The notes beneath the pieces were generated by a model that was given only the letters and a program-made list of their open reading frames with translations, made no database searches and was not told the origin of the DNA. From Myoxocephalus aenaeus (lineage: Eukaryota; Chordata; Actinopteri; Perciformes; Cottidae), in contig JBAMJR010000189.1 of assembly GCA_038501785.1 (NCBI GenBank), positions 4,239,501 to 4,303,500 on the forward strand: DNA of 64,000 bases, in the 5' to 3' direction. Numbering within the stretch: the first letter of the stretch is position 1; each line of letters opens with the position of its first letter. Made by a program: the position numbers and the translations under genes. Shown here in pieces: positions 24,601 to 37,100 of this stretch.

Positions 24601-27600
24601 AAGCATCAGCAACTTGCCAACACATTGCATAACATCTGGGATTTTAAATTAATTACATTTAGTTTTCTTCTAATTTGATTAAAGGCCACCGCCTGTAATG
24701 TTGAAGATGGCTCACTGGATAGAAGGCAGCTTTTAACAACACTATAAAGCAATAATGTTGGGTGCTTATAGAATCAGCAGTTAACTACTTGGAATGTCAA
24801 ACACTTATAAACTAAAGAAGAAAGTGTACTTAGGAATATTTAATATGAAAAATAAAGTATTTAATTAAAGTGCTTTTTGTGAACTAACAAGAATACAAAG
24901 CTTCTTCTTTTGAGTCAAACAGCCGTGTAGCGCCCTCCTTACCTTGCAGTATGATGGGAGGGTGATGTTGAGGTTGCAAATGGCATTTTGGGTGAGTGAT
25001 CTGTAGTTCTTGGGTTCTTTCATAAAGGACAGACGGCCACACGGCTCCTGAGTGTTGTCTCTGATCTGCAAAAATCAATCAATTCAGCATTACTCAGTCA
25101 ACTATTAGTTAGGGAAAATCTCGTCTGATTAGATTGTTATATGCAATTAGAAGAATACCATATCATGAATTATTGTTGACACTTGCTTAAAACCTTGGTG
25201 GTTGTTTCTTTGTTTCAAATAAAGAATAGCGCTCACTTTGATGAAGAGTGCTAGTCTGTTCTCCTTAAAGGCAAAGAAGCTGAATAGATGGTGCTGCCCA
25301 CTTTTGGTGAGTGGAACAAGGTTTCCAAAGCAGTCTGCATAGATAGGTTTGCCTTCTAGGACCTGAGAAATATAACAAGTAGACGTATTAACAGCAGACA
25401 ACCAACAAAAACATTCAACTGTCAATTCCTTTTTTTAAACCATGGTGTATCACTTTTTCTCCTCCATGTAGTAGAGCACCCATTTTCTCCAGAAATATAA
25501 CTTTGACCATTGAATGTAGCCTAAAATAAAATATCAATGTCTTCATTTCCAAAGTCAAAACTTTTATAACCATGCCATTTACATTTGAATGATATTTCTA
25601 TTCATTTTTGTTCAATTTCCACTCAACAGAGAAGTATCAATATCAAACCTGCAGAAACGTTGAAATAATCTTTGACAGTAATCTCTCGATTGACTGAGTC
25701 GTCCAATCAAAACACAATGTATTAGCTGGTATGAAATGCAGATGATATAATTTTTAAGTGGAATGAGCTACACCTGCAATCAATGTACTTGGGAAATGGA
25801 CTTGTTCTTGTTTAGTGCTTTTCTAATCTTATGACCGCTCAAAGTGCTCGAACCACCGATCCTCACCTCCACATCACGGCTGCGGGCCACCTCGGTGAAG
25901 TTCTCCTGCTGCTCCAGAGTTTTGTCAATCTTGTCGTCTGTCATGCAGAAGCACCGCAGTCGGGCCTCAATGGGATCGTGGGTCTTGGCAAAGATGACAA
26001 ACTTGGCCATGTAAGGGACACAGATAATCTCTCGGTAGACCTGAGTGGAGAAATTGACAGATTCCTGGACTTGCCGACAGTCTATCAGCCAGAATCTAGA
26101 AAGCAGAAGAAGTTTGGAAAGAACCAGTTAAGTTAGGTCTGGAGCTCTTTTAATCAGTAATACATTTAGTTGTCCCGCTAATTTTTGTTTTACCTTGCAG
26201 ACACGTTGGTGGTGAAGGAGACGCAGTCATTAATGAATGTTAACGGAGTGGTTCCTGTTATGTCCTCCCATTGAGCAGGTGTTGTTCCACCTACACATGG
26301 AAACAAACCCAAGATTGACATATTAGAATGTGAGCATTTGTATGGTTGGTCTATTCACAGCTCGATGTGTGTATTTGCAGGAGTTCTCTAACCTGTGATA
26401 CTACAAAGCAGTCGTAAGGTGGGAGTGTCTCCTCCAAAGCCATTAAGGACCAGGTCTGAGTTGCTTTTGGGGACAGGGATGGTCATGGTGATGGGTTTAT
26501 GGAACTTCCTCCTGCGAGGCTCCAGAGTGACGATGGGGCTGAACGTGGCCTTGTTCCCCAGGATCTTCCTCACTACATCCACACTCACTGGCTGGGACTA
26601 GGAGAGAAGACAAGAGTATACAACAACCTTACTTTTTGTTGTTATTAAACCCTACACATGGGTGATGCCTCAGCTAAGGCAATATACTGAGGATGATCTC
26701 CTGATTTAAATGTTGGCTGCAGTGAACTTTGAACAAAGGTTGTCAAGTTATCACATTTAACACCCATCTCATCTAACGTTTCGGGCAAGGGCATTTGTAT
26801 CCACATGGGATGGTATTGCTCCTTTAAGCAGAAAATAGTATGGACCATCTCCACCTTGACAAACAGAACTCTTCCAATGGATTCCAGACGCAAGCAGTGA
26901 GGCTATAGGGATAATAATGATGCTACATTGTCAGTTTGTTGATCCACCACTTCCAGCTAGACTGAAATTGTCTCCAAATATCCATCATCCCAAGAGTATG
27001 AATCCTGAAGGACTTTGCTTATCTTTTGACTTTTTATCTAACACCACCAGCAGGTCAGATCACTTATTGACTACAGTATCTACCAGATGGATTAGCATAG
27101 ATGGAATGAAAGAAGACAGCCAAATGTAACAACTTTCTTGATCTCTTGACTGTTCATCTGAAACCAGCAGCAAGTTTTTGATTTAGAGTGACATTTCTTA
27201 ACAACTATGAGATTAGCTGACAATTTAGTCCAGACATTCATGTTACCCAGAGGTTTTGTAATGACGATGATCACCTTTAAATAGACTGAGGACGAGTATA
27301 TTCATCTAGCATCATCCACTGGTTCAACTTTTATATTCTGTCTACTTTTTTAGATGTGGGATGGTTAGAAACCCAAGCATGTATGATATTCGAGAGATAC
27401 AAAAACAGGCAATTGTACAGTAATCAAATGGTTCCATAGACTTTACTGATGCTTTTGTAAAATACCTGCAGTCCAACCCTGATCCTCTTGGTTAGAGCAC
27501 CCTCAGGAAAAACTGCTTGTACTTGGGGCACAACAGTGCTGCTCAGGACACCTCCTTCAGGACCAATCAGATTACTATCTTGCTTGGTCCGTGACACCAC

Positions 27601-30600
27601 CGCAAAGTATTGTGGGAAATCTCTCGTGATGATTCGGCAAATGCGCTTCCTCTCCAGCTCCTCTAGCGTGTCTAGCTCTGGTGGAGGGGGGCAGAAAAGG
27701 GACAATAAAGTAGGAATACATTTATTCTTTTTATGTCTGCTTTTCCAAAGTCATGGTGCAGTCTACTGTTACACCATCAGAGACTGACCCTCGTCCATGC
27801 CGTTGAGTATCTGGTTGAGTTCCTCTTGAGTGTGTTCACAGTGATGCTCCTTCCAACTTTCTCCAGTCTCACTCCTCAGAATCACCAGCTCCCTCTCTTT
27901 CCCCCGAAGGGCAGCAAAGTGGGGGATCTCAACAATCACAGGACTGGAGGGGTAGTAGAGGCCAGGTACAGTAGTGTGAATAAGTACAGCATGTCATGGA
28001 TGATAACAATGTGTGTATTTGGGCATGGTCTAATTAACATTTTACTTTTACTTCATTTAATATTCTTAGTCAGGACCATTATTTGTCAAATACTTTAGAT
28101 TTTTTTTGTCTTTTAAATTGTGCTTGATACATTTGACAAAGGCCAGCGTTGTTTCTATTTCCTTCAGTACTACACACAATAGTTACGGATGTAATTTAAG
28201 TTATGTAATTACTGGATGACTTTCCATCATACAGGTATCAACAGTCATTGGTGTAACAAAGATGATGTAAGCAACCTGTTAAGAGCCTGATACCCAGCAG
28301 TTGTCTCTTCATCTTTTTGCCTTTCTGTGCAAATTAAGATACAGCTAGAATTAACATTTGACTGCTTATGCAAATAGCCTCATAACCAATCGCTTGGAGC
28401 CACATGTCAGTTTTCCAGAGGTTACAAAGCTGGTGCTCATTTCTTTAGAACACCAATATTGTTTTTTTTCCTGTTTAATTTGAAATTATGTTTATTTCAT
28501 TTCCTGCCTGTGTATGTTTTCCCGCGTTTGTAATTGTCTGCCTGATTGAATCCTCCTGTGTCTAATCACCTACACCTCCTCAGTCTATTTAAACCATGTG
28601 TTCCCCTGTCTCTGTGTTGGTTTGTCTGCTATGCTTCCTGCCATGTTCCCTCCCATGTTCCCTGCTATGTTCCCTGCTTTGTTCCCTACCATGTTTCCTG
28701 CTATGTTTCTTGCCATGTCCCCTGCTATGTCCCCTGCTTTCTTCCCTGCCATGCTTCCTGATATGTTCCCTGTTTTTTCCCCTGCCATGCTTCCTGCTAT
28801 GTTCCCTGCTTTCCCCCCTGCCATGCTTCCAGCTATGTTCCCTGCCATGCTTCCTGCTATGTACCCTGCCATACTTCCTGCTATGTTCCCTGCCATGCTC
28901 CCTGCTTTTCCCCCTGCCATGCTCCCTGCTTTGTTCCCTGCCATGCTCCCTGCTTTGTTCCCTGCCATGCTTCCTGCTATGTTCCCTGCAATGCTTCCTG
29001 TTATGTTCCCTACTATTGGAAACATAGCAGTTTTTTTATTGTTTCAGTTACTAGTTTTTGGACTCTCCTGCTCTCTAAGTTTTGTCTGTTTTGGACATTT
29101 CTTGTTCATTAAAATTTCAAGACAAACAAGACTGTATATTGATTATTTGGTCTGACTTTAGAACTGCGTAAGTGCTCTGGTTGCATCAGCCATGCAAGTA
29201 TGCAATCCAGTTGGATTAACTGGTAGAGTTTACTTTGTAGAACTGAGCTAACAGTGATCTTGGTTGCTCACCACAATGTAAAATGCTAGTACAAACAAGA
29301 AGTGCATATGGTCATATTTTAGTGAGTGTTTTGAACATATCCTACTCCTGGACAGCAGAGAAGTGGATTGTGCTGCTTTGAACACTATAGTATTGTAACC
29401 ACTTTTGTCAAAATGCCCACAAATGATGAGAACAATTATTGACTATATTCTATTTTTAAGTATTGAACTGTCACTTTAATACTTACCTGATATGCATAAT
29501 CACGATAAACTAACTACAACACCTTTATATTACAAGCATGCTACAGGTACAATCTAACATGGGACAAACACAGCTATAAAGCCTAACTGATAATATTTTC
29601 ATGTGATATTTTGAGGGTCCTTTGGCCTGACAGTAGATGATATGATGTAGTTCTAATGTTGCCATTTGTATGCTATATCAAAGCTAGCACTTGCCAGCTT
29701 TGCACTTTGGTTGCCCCAAGTGGTGGCAAGAGAAACCTCAATATCTAGAACTCATATAGTGGGTGTATGTCCTTAGACATAACTTATTTTTTCTTTCCAA
29801 GTTCTGGCTCAAATGGTGAAAAAGTAGCAAAGCATTCAACATGTTGGCGTTGCAGTTGGCTTTCAAGATTGTAATTTTCCAATCTAAAATCATATCAAGG
29901 AAAATGACCCAAAAATATGAGCATGCATGACTTAGTTACACTACCATTTTGGGAAATTAGCCTGTTCGGCAACTTAACATTTACATGAAAGACAGAAAAA
30001 AACAGTGCGAATCTCACCATATTGTCAAATTTCACCTGGTTCCCTAGCTACTTGAGTCAGCTACTCAAAGGCCACATACCATTAAAATGTCACACAAAAA
30101 TGTAAAATAAATCTTCTAACAGACATTTGTTAAAACAGCAAGCAAGAAAACATAAACTCAAAAATAGGGAAGGCTCAGCAAAGAGGGGGATTAAAGAAAA
30201 TAGAAACAGCAAAGTAATGTCGCAGCAATGTGATATCGAGAGGGCCATAAGTAGCAGATGAGGTGGGGTACAAGACACCAGTGCAAACACAACAACACAA
30301 TAACTTATGGACAAAATGTCATCAAATGGAAGGGTTTCTAAGACTGGCATCCATAGATTGTTTCATATGAAAAAAGAATATTTTTTCCCACCATACCCGA
30401 GGAATTTTGTCCCCGGCGGACCGAGCTGGAGGATTCTGCTAACCAAACTCTCTCCCTCATTAAGAGGTGGAGGGGCAGTGGGGAGGTGGAGTTTACTGTG
30501 TGATCGACCAAGTGTCCAGACGCAGCAGTGAGGAAGAAAGAGCACACACAATGTTTTGGATGGCTGCAAAATAGAAACCTTGGGGACTGATTTGCAACAC

Positions 30601-30996
30601 TTGAATGAGATGTTCAATGTGATCATTTTTAGCCGCTTGTTTATAAAGACCAAAATTGCTCAAAATTTATAATATGGTTGAATATATATATTCCATAAAT
30701 ATTGTAAAAATAGTTTTTCTCTTTTTTTCTCTTCCTACTTCTTTGCATTGTTACTTTCACTTTTATTTAGTTCCAGCGGTTTTAATTTCAAAATAAATAT
30801 AAACTAATCAAAAATATTATATATCATTATGCCACTTTTAATAACAAAGTCTCAAAAAGACAAACAGGTCAATGCCTGGAGTGACAAGCCAATAACAAAA
30901 GATTTAAATAAAATAGCTGGAATTATGTATATTATTGTCTTTTAGACTAGCATAAAATTCAATGAAATGTGAATATGGGTTAGATCATTTCACAAT

Positions 30997-31054
<58 letters not shown>

Positions 31055-31097
31055 CGTGTGTGTTTTTGTATTCATTACACATGTATTAAGTATTAAT

Positions 31098-31133
<36 letters not shown>

Positions 31134-34100
31134 TTATTATTACTTTACTTCTTCTTATTAAACGGTGGAGAGTCATAATCATAGCATGAATGATTTTATA
31201 CTACTCTTTTTTCAAACATTACCAGCAGAGGGCAAAATTTGAGGGCACATATCAAACCAATCATGAGCAATATTCTGGAGGTGGGGTTGATAAGAAAGGC
31301 CTTTCCATTAAGGGTTGGGGAGAAGGTTAAAACGAGTTGGACTGCAGCTGTTATAAAATAAATCAGGGCATGCTGAAGAGCAAATAGTAACATTTCCCTG
31401 GCGCTGGGAAAAAGCAAGAGCAGATACAGAAACCATTTTAGTAATGCAGAGGTTAAATTAATCTGAAAGAAAAAGGGTAGCACGTTGTGAGAATGCCATT
31501 AAAAGGGATACAAATCAGTGTCAATAGCATGGATGTGGAGATAGGTCTGACCTCTTCTTCCTGTTTAACTTGTGATTTAGTAAATTACTTATCGTCCCCC
31601 TTGCACTAGAGATGCATGCATGAGATTTTAAACACTTTGTACATTTTGGAAATTATTGTGACAATTGTAAAAACTTCAAAAGTACAGGTACCAGCACACT
31701 GACTTTTCAAAACTACCACTAACTAATAATGAAATGATACTAAATCCTATCAATTAATTTAACTGTAATTAAATAATAATAAATAAATAATGTAATTCTC
31801 TCTTAATCCTGTGCATCCACTAACTTTCATTCACTCATTCCATCATCCATTCCTGCCGCCTTACCCAAGGAACTGGGCTCCTGAGGGCCCCACCTCGATG
31901 ACCCTGCTGGCCAGGCCCTCGCCCTCAACCATCGGGGGCATGGTGGCCAGACGGTGCCTCTTCACCAGCCGGCATGTCACCCGGGTGGGAGCGCTGCACT
32001 TCCTGGGCGGGATGATGAGGCGTAGACCGTTGTGCCGGCAACCACGCATGGCCCCGCCCCTGGCATCCACCATGAAGCTGACCAGGAAGCTGACCAGGAA
32101 CAGGAGATATTTCCACAAATTAAAGACATTTCTCACTGATCCCATTAAGTGACGAGAATATAGACACCAAAGCTACGTGGTAGATTGTTCGCCCATGTGG
32201 TAATCCTAGCAGTTTCTCAAAGGTAGGAAATTAAGAACTAGTAGCTGCCTCAAGTGGTTACAAATCCAAAATGATATACACATGGAAGACAGCTGTCCAT
32301 TTAACAATCAAACAGCGTCTGGGTGGAGATTGTTGTGTCAACTGCTTTTCAAAACAGGGTCTCGGAAAACAGAAGCCACTGGGACCACAAGTGATTTAAT
32401 GTAAAAGATGTCATTTTCTGTTTAAAATGACATGATTAACAGGTTATATATTGATAAATAAAACTTCCAATCATTAATTTGTAAGAACAGCCATGCAGAC
32501 AGCGGGGCCATTTCACTGGCTTTGGTGTCTCTTTTCTCAACACCCAATGGTCATTAGATCAACGGCTCCCTCTCTGGGAATCTGGTCGCATCACAAGTTG
32601 CATCACACGTTTTGACTTCAGAGCTTGAGACTCTTTGACCTCGCTCCTCATGCAAAGTGGCAAATACTGGAATGTACATGAATCAGACATCGCAATGAGC
32701 AGGAGTATGGTGTGATGAAGTGACAATACAATTTGATCATTACCCAGGCCATTGCTCAAACCAACAACACAGTGTTTAACAAGCACACAGAGACATTAAA
32801 ACATGTATTGTTAAATTCACGCCCAGTAAACTGTTAGAAGACAAAGAGATATGTCCTCCACTGCTGAAAGTACTTCAGTGGTTTAATTAAATGCGTGAAT
32901 ACGAGAGATCATGAGAATCTCTGTGTACAAGATGGAAGCAGAAAACCCTGTGTAGTGAATGTATACCGAAAGTGATATTTCTCTAATTTACAGGTAAGCT
33001 GGTGATGTCATTTATGCATGGTGGGCTAATACAATGTTGCACTGTGGGTTTTGTAAATGGTTATTTGCGACCGCATTAACTGTGTTAGTTTATTATTGTG
33101 ACATATAATATCCAAACCTGTGTAAAGAAATTGTAAAAACTTCAAAAGTACAGGTACCAGCACACTGACTTTTCAAAACTACCACTAACTAATAATTAAA
33201 TGATACTAAATCCTATCAGGGAGAGAGGGCTGCTTTTTTCCCCTTCTTCTGGCTTGTCTGTGGATATCGCCTCGGAGACCCGGCGGAGAACCCCAGCAAG
33301 GCGGCGGAGTACCTCGCGGAGCTGAACAAGATCATCGAAAATGAAGCTTTTCTGTTTGATGAACAGTAAGTATATCAGTATTTTTCTGCTTCAGGAGTTC
33401 CAAGCCCATTTTACTGAATGAAGTACACAATAATACTTATCTCATATAATAATACTAACTCTGAGGTTGGTGGGTATGTTAGTGGAAATGCACAATAAAC
33501 AAGACATTGTATGAAATACACAAACATGTCCTCAACTTTTACTGCCTCTATTTGTCCAGATGTCCACAATTAAAGGTTTGTTTTCCTGAACTTTCTGAAT
33601 CACATGATCTGTCAATGTGGGGACATTAACTCTTGAACTCAGAGTGTGGCAAATTTAAGTCAGAATACAATGATTTGACACATCATAAACCCACAACCAA
33701 GACTATGAGGCAATTTTTGTTGAGGACAGTGACACATACACCTCTCCACCAGGAGAGCACACTGTGAGGGGAGGAAGAGCATGATGACGATGAGGAGGAG
33801 AATTAATTAATTATCCAAGGTGCAGAAGGTCACCTGCTGTGGTCTCCATGATCATGGCACGGAGAAGAATGGCTAAAAACAACAACCACATCAGACAGAA
33901 AGGAATCAAAAGTCAAGCAGAAACAAGAGCGGACAAGAGCCATTCAGAATAAGGAAAAAGAGTAGTTACATACTGTAGATCTTTAAAACACATTCAACAA
34001 GCGCCAACATGATCACTTACATTTCAATACTGCCTATGTACTGTAGCAGAGTAGTGCATCATTTACAGTATGTTCAGAAAATATGTTTAGGCAGAATCAG

Positions 34101-37100
34101 CAAAACATAATTGCAAAAAGTGTCATTGATGTAACTTCTGTAATGTACATTTTGTAAACATGGACAATATCCTATGCTTCCCTTTGTTGCATAAAGGAAT
34201 ATAGTGGGATGAACTTCTCAATGGACCCAAGTGTTATGACCCGGTAACATTTGTGACTAAATGCATTGGGAAAGAAGAACAAAACATCTATGTATTTATA
34301 TGTTTTACAAGCCATAACACTTTCAGAAAAAAAGTTATTTGTTAAATTTTAATCCCACAGAAATTTGTTCACAATCTTCTTGATTTTGAGATGTGATTTG
34401 GATTACTTTAATTGTATTTTCCCCAAAAAATAATTCAAAATCTTACCACATTTGTGTTCAATTTGATAAAAGTATCAAATGTGTATTGTTTATGATATAA
34501 TAAGTACCTACCCAGAGTGAATGGGGCTGGAGGATAAAGCCACATTGTCCAAGTTCTCGGTGCCCCAACTCAGACGATACGAATCCTTCTCACAGTCCCT
34601 GGCAAGTGACGAGACCTGAAATCAAACAAATAACCTCTTATTAGATATAAAACATACATTATTGTATATAGCATTATGAACTGAAGATAATACATATATT
34701 ATTTTACTTTCCTTGCCATTCATTGAAGTTCAATACTAAATCACCAAATGTCCCCTTAAACTCTAATTAACATTGAGTAATTAACTCTGCCAGGAGGATC
34801 ATGAGACCGGATGTGGTATTGTGTTGTATTTTCTTTTTAAATGTAAAATCTTAATCTTCAGATAAAGTAGTAACTATTACGTTTAGATAAATGTTGTATA
34901 TTATAAAGTATATATTTCCATCTGAACTTTAGTGGAGTATAGTATAGTGCTTAAGTACAGTACTTTAAGCACAAAAAACTGTATTTCCTCTTCAATAGCT
35001 GTGACTCTAATTGAACATGTTCTTTACCTGGTGACCAGTGAGCATCTCATCCATGAGGCCTTCATGTTTAGGGGAGTAGTAGCTGTGGTGGGTGGGTGTG
35101 AAGGACTTGTCTGAACTATAGCAGAGAAGAAGAAAAGCATTGAAGCCAGTGAAGCCCAGTGGTCAGGACAATAGCAGGTGGGTAATTAATGAGAACTACA
35201 GGGAAATTGCACTTTTAGTAAATCCCACAAACAAAGGATTACATGTTGATGTGGACAAGAGTTAGTTCACTTTCGACCCTGGAGCAGACTTGTATGAATG
35301 TAATTCAGGAAAAATACTTTGAATGGACTGTAAATGTTGATAGTAAAAAAATAAAATAAAATGTTTTGCATTAGCGTTGTCTTCACACAACCAAAAACAA
35401 AATAGGAATATTAACAGCATCTAGGCTAGCATTGTCTCACGCCCAGTTAACATTTGACTAGCTTAAAGGAAAAGAGCTAAGAGTCTAAAGCCACACTAGC
35501 AGGTGAGGTTAGGTTACTACTGTAAGGTTATACAATAGTCCCTGAAACAAACCTAAACAGAAGCATGCTAATATGCTCACACTGTTAATGCTAATAGCTG
35601 CTTTTAAGCAGCTATAATGTTTAAGCAGCTATAATGTTTACCATGTTAGTTTGTTAGCCTGCTAACATTTGCAAATGATCAGTAAACATAAAGTATAGCT
35701 GAAGCTGATGGGTATGTTTGCCCAACGACACATCGACCTAGACTAGCGGAGCCGGGGTTCCAACCGCTGGTCCACTGACTGAAGGACAAAACCAACACTT
35801 ACAAAACACAAAGTTGTGATTTAAATAAATATCTAATTTCACTCACTTCTAAAACAAATGCAATACTCAGCTAAAAAAAGACGTAAAAGGCCAGCGTCAG
35901 CACATACCTTTGCATTCGACTATGAAGGCATGACAAGGAAGACCAATGATGAAGTATGAGCAGGAGAGGTTTCAAAACACATACATATACAGGCGGTTAG
36001 TGACTTTTAGTCCACAAGAGGAATGTTGATGATAAAGTTTGAACAACCATACACAGCAAATATCAATTAGATTAAAAAAGAACTAGATCAACATAGTGAG
36101 TTTTACATTTTATATAAATGATAGAAACAACAACAGCTTCATTTACCGTACTGCTTTAAAAAAGTGTACGAAACACAAGGAACAAGCACCTGCTTCATGA
36201 ACATTTGCTGGGTCAGGTGCAACCCATGCAAAAATGAATTCCTCACTTCCAGGCATAGTTTTAGTCAGTTGGTTCACCTCTGAGCGCCAGTCAACTTGTT
36301 GATTAAGTTAAACATGTGACAGAGTGTGATGTACCTGTCAGTGCGTCCCCCCTCCAGGCTGAAGCGGAGGTAGTTCATTCCGTCCAGATACTGTCCTGGT
36401 AGGGAGTCATCTCCCAGCTCCCTGAGGTCCTCTGCCCTCAGATACTCCCCTCCGTCACCGGTCATCGTGTCATCACCTTGGGAGAGAAAAGAGGACGGGG
36501 AGGTGAATGAAAACAAAACAAACTGATTAAAGAAACACTCCAGGTTTTTGGGTCCAGTTATCATTGAGTGACATGAACATAGGCATTCAATAGTAGTTTG
36601 TCATTATTATTCTTTATTAAATTAATTATTATATTTGATAAATTCATCCTTGTAAGCTTTTATGTTGTCCAAACCTGACTTTGCACCAAAATGTAAGATG
36701 TATAATTTTGTCCTTATTAACTCACTTAGAAATCTCAGCCAAATCAAAAGGGTGCTGGATTTCATAGATACCTTGAAACACATGCCATTTTGCAGTAATC
36801 ATGACTACTGGGCCTGTTGACAATTAAAGGTTTTTATGTTGACAATCATCAGACAAGACATTTTGTAAGACAGGGTTCAGCCGAGTCAGACATCTCACCC
36901 AAATGGCAGGTGACCCTGGCGTTAAAAATGTACTGTAGTTAGACAGAGATGTTCTGTTGCCATTAGTATATTGGCTACATGGAAAAGGCAGAGTGTAAGA
37001 AGGAGATAAGCACATTTCAAATGGAAAAATACAATTCTATGAGTTATCATGTTCATGTTTAGTTGAAGGCATTTCAGGCATTAAGTGAGTTTCCCTACTC

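Larger units (their letters stand above)
30496..31864. other. ank2 intron with TA/TG microsatellites
   Basis: Contains (TA)n then (TG)n at 31001-31062, a second (AT)n at 31100-31131 and the first copy of an 89-bp repeat at 31664-31752. Confidence 0.6.
32090..34511. other. ank2 intron with exon-like island
   Basis: Holds the second copy of the 89-bp repeat and, directly after it, a GC-rich exon-like fragment on the plus strand (33218-33366). Otherwise AT-rich. Confidence 0.6.
34616..36334. other. ank2 introns around the linker exons
   Basis: Apart from the exons at 35028 and 35908 I see only AT-rich sequence and, at 35725-35785, a fragment related to the repeat at 37677-37880 (CTAGCGGAGCC with loss of ends). 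Confidence 0.5.

Noticed and set aside
28585..29155. ORFs of 143-185 codons on both strands (Met-Phe-Pro-Ala or Ala-Gly-Ser-Met repeats).
   Set aside because: Products of a 12-bp minisatellite; open in several frames at once.
30996..31178. Ile-Tyr repeat ORF.
   Set aside because: Translation of (TA)n and (TG)n.
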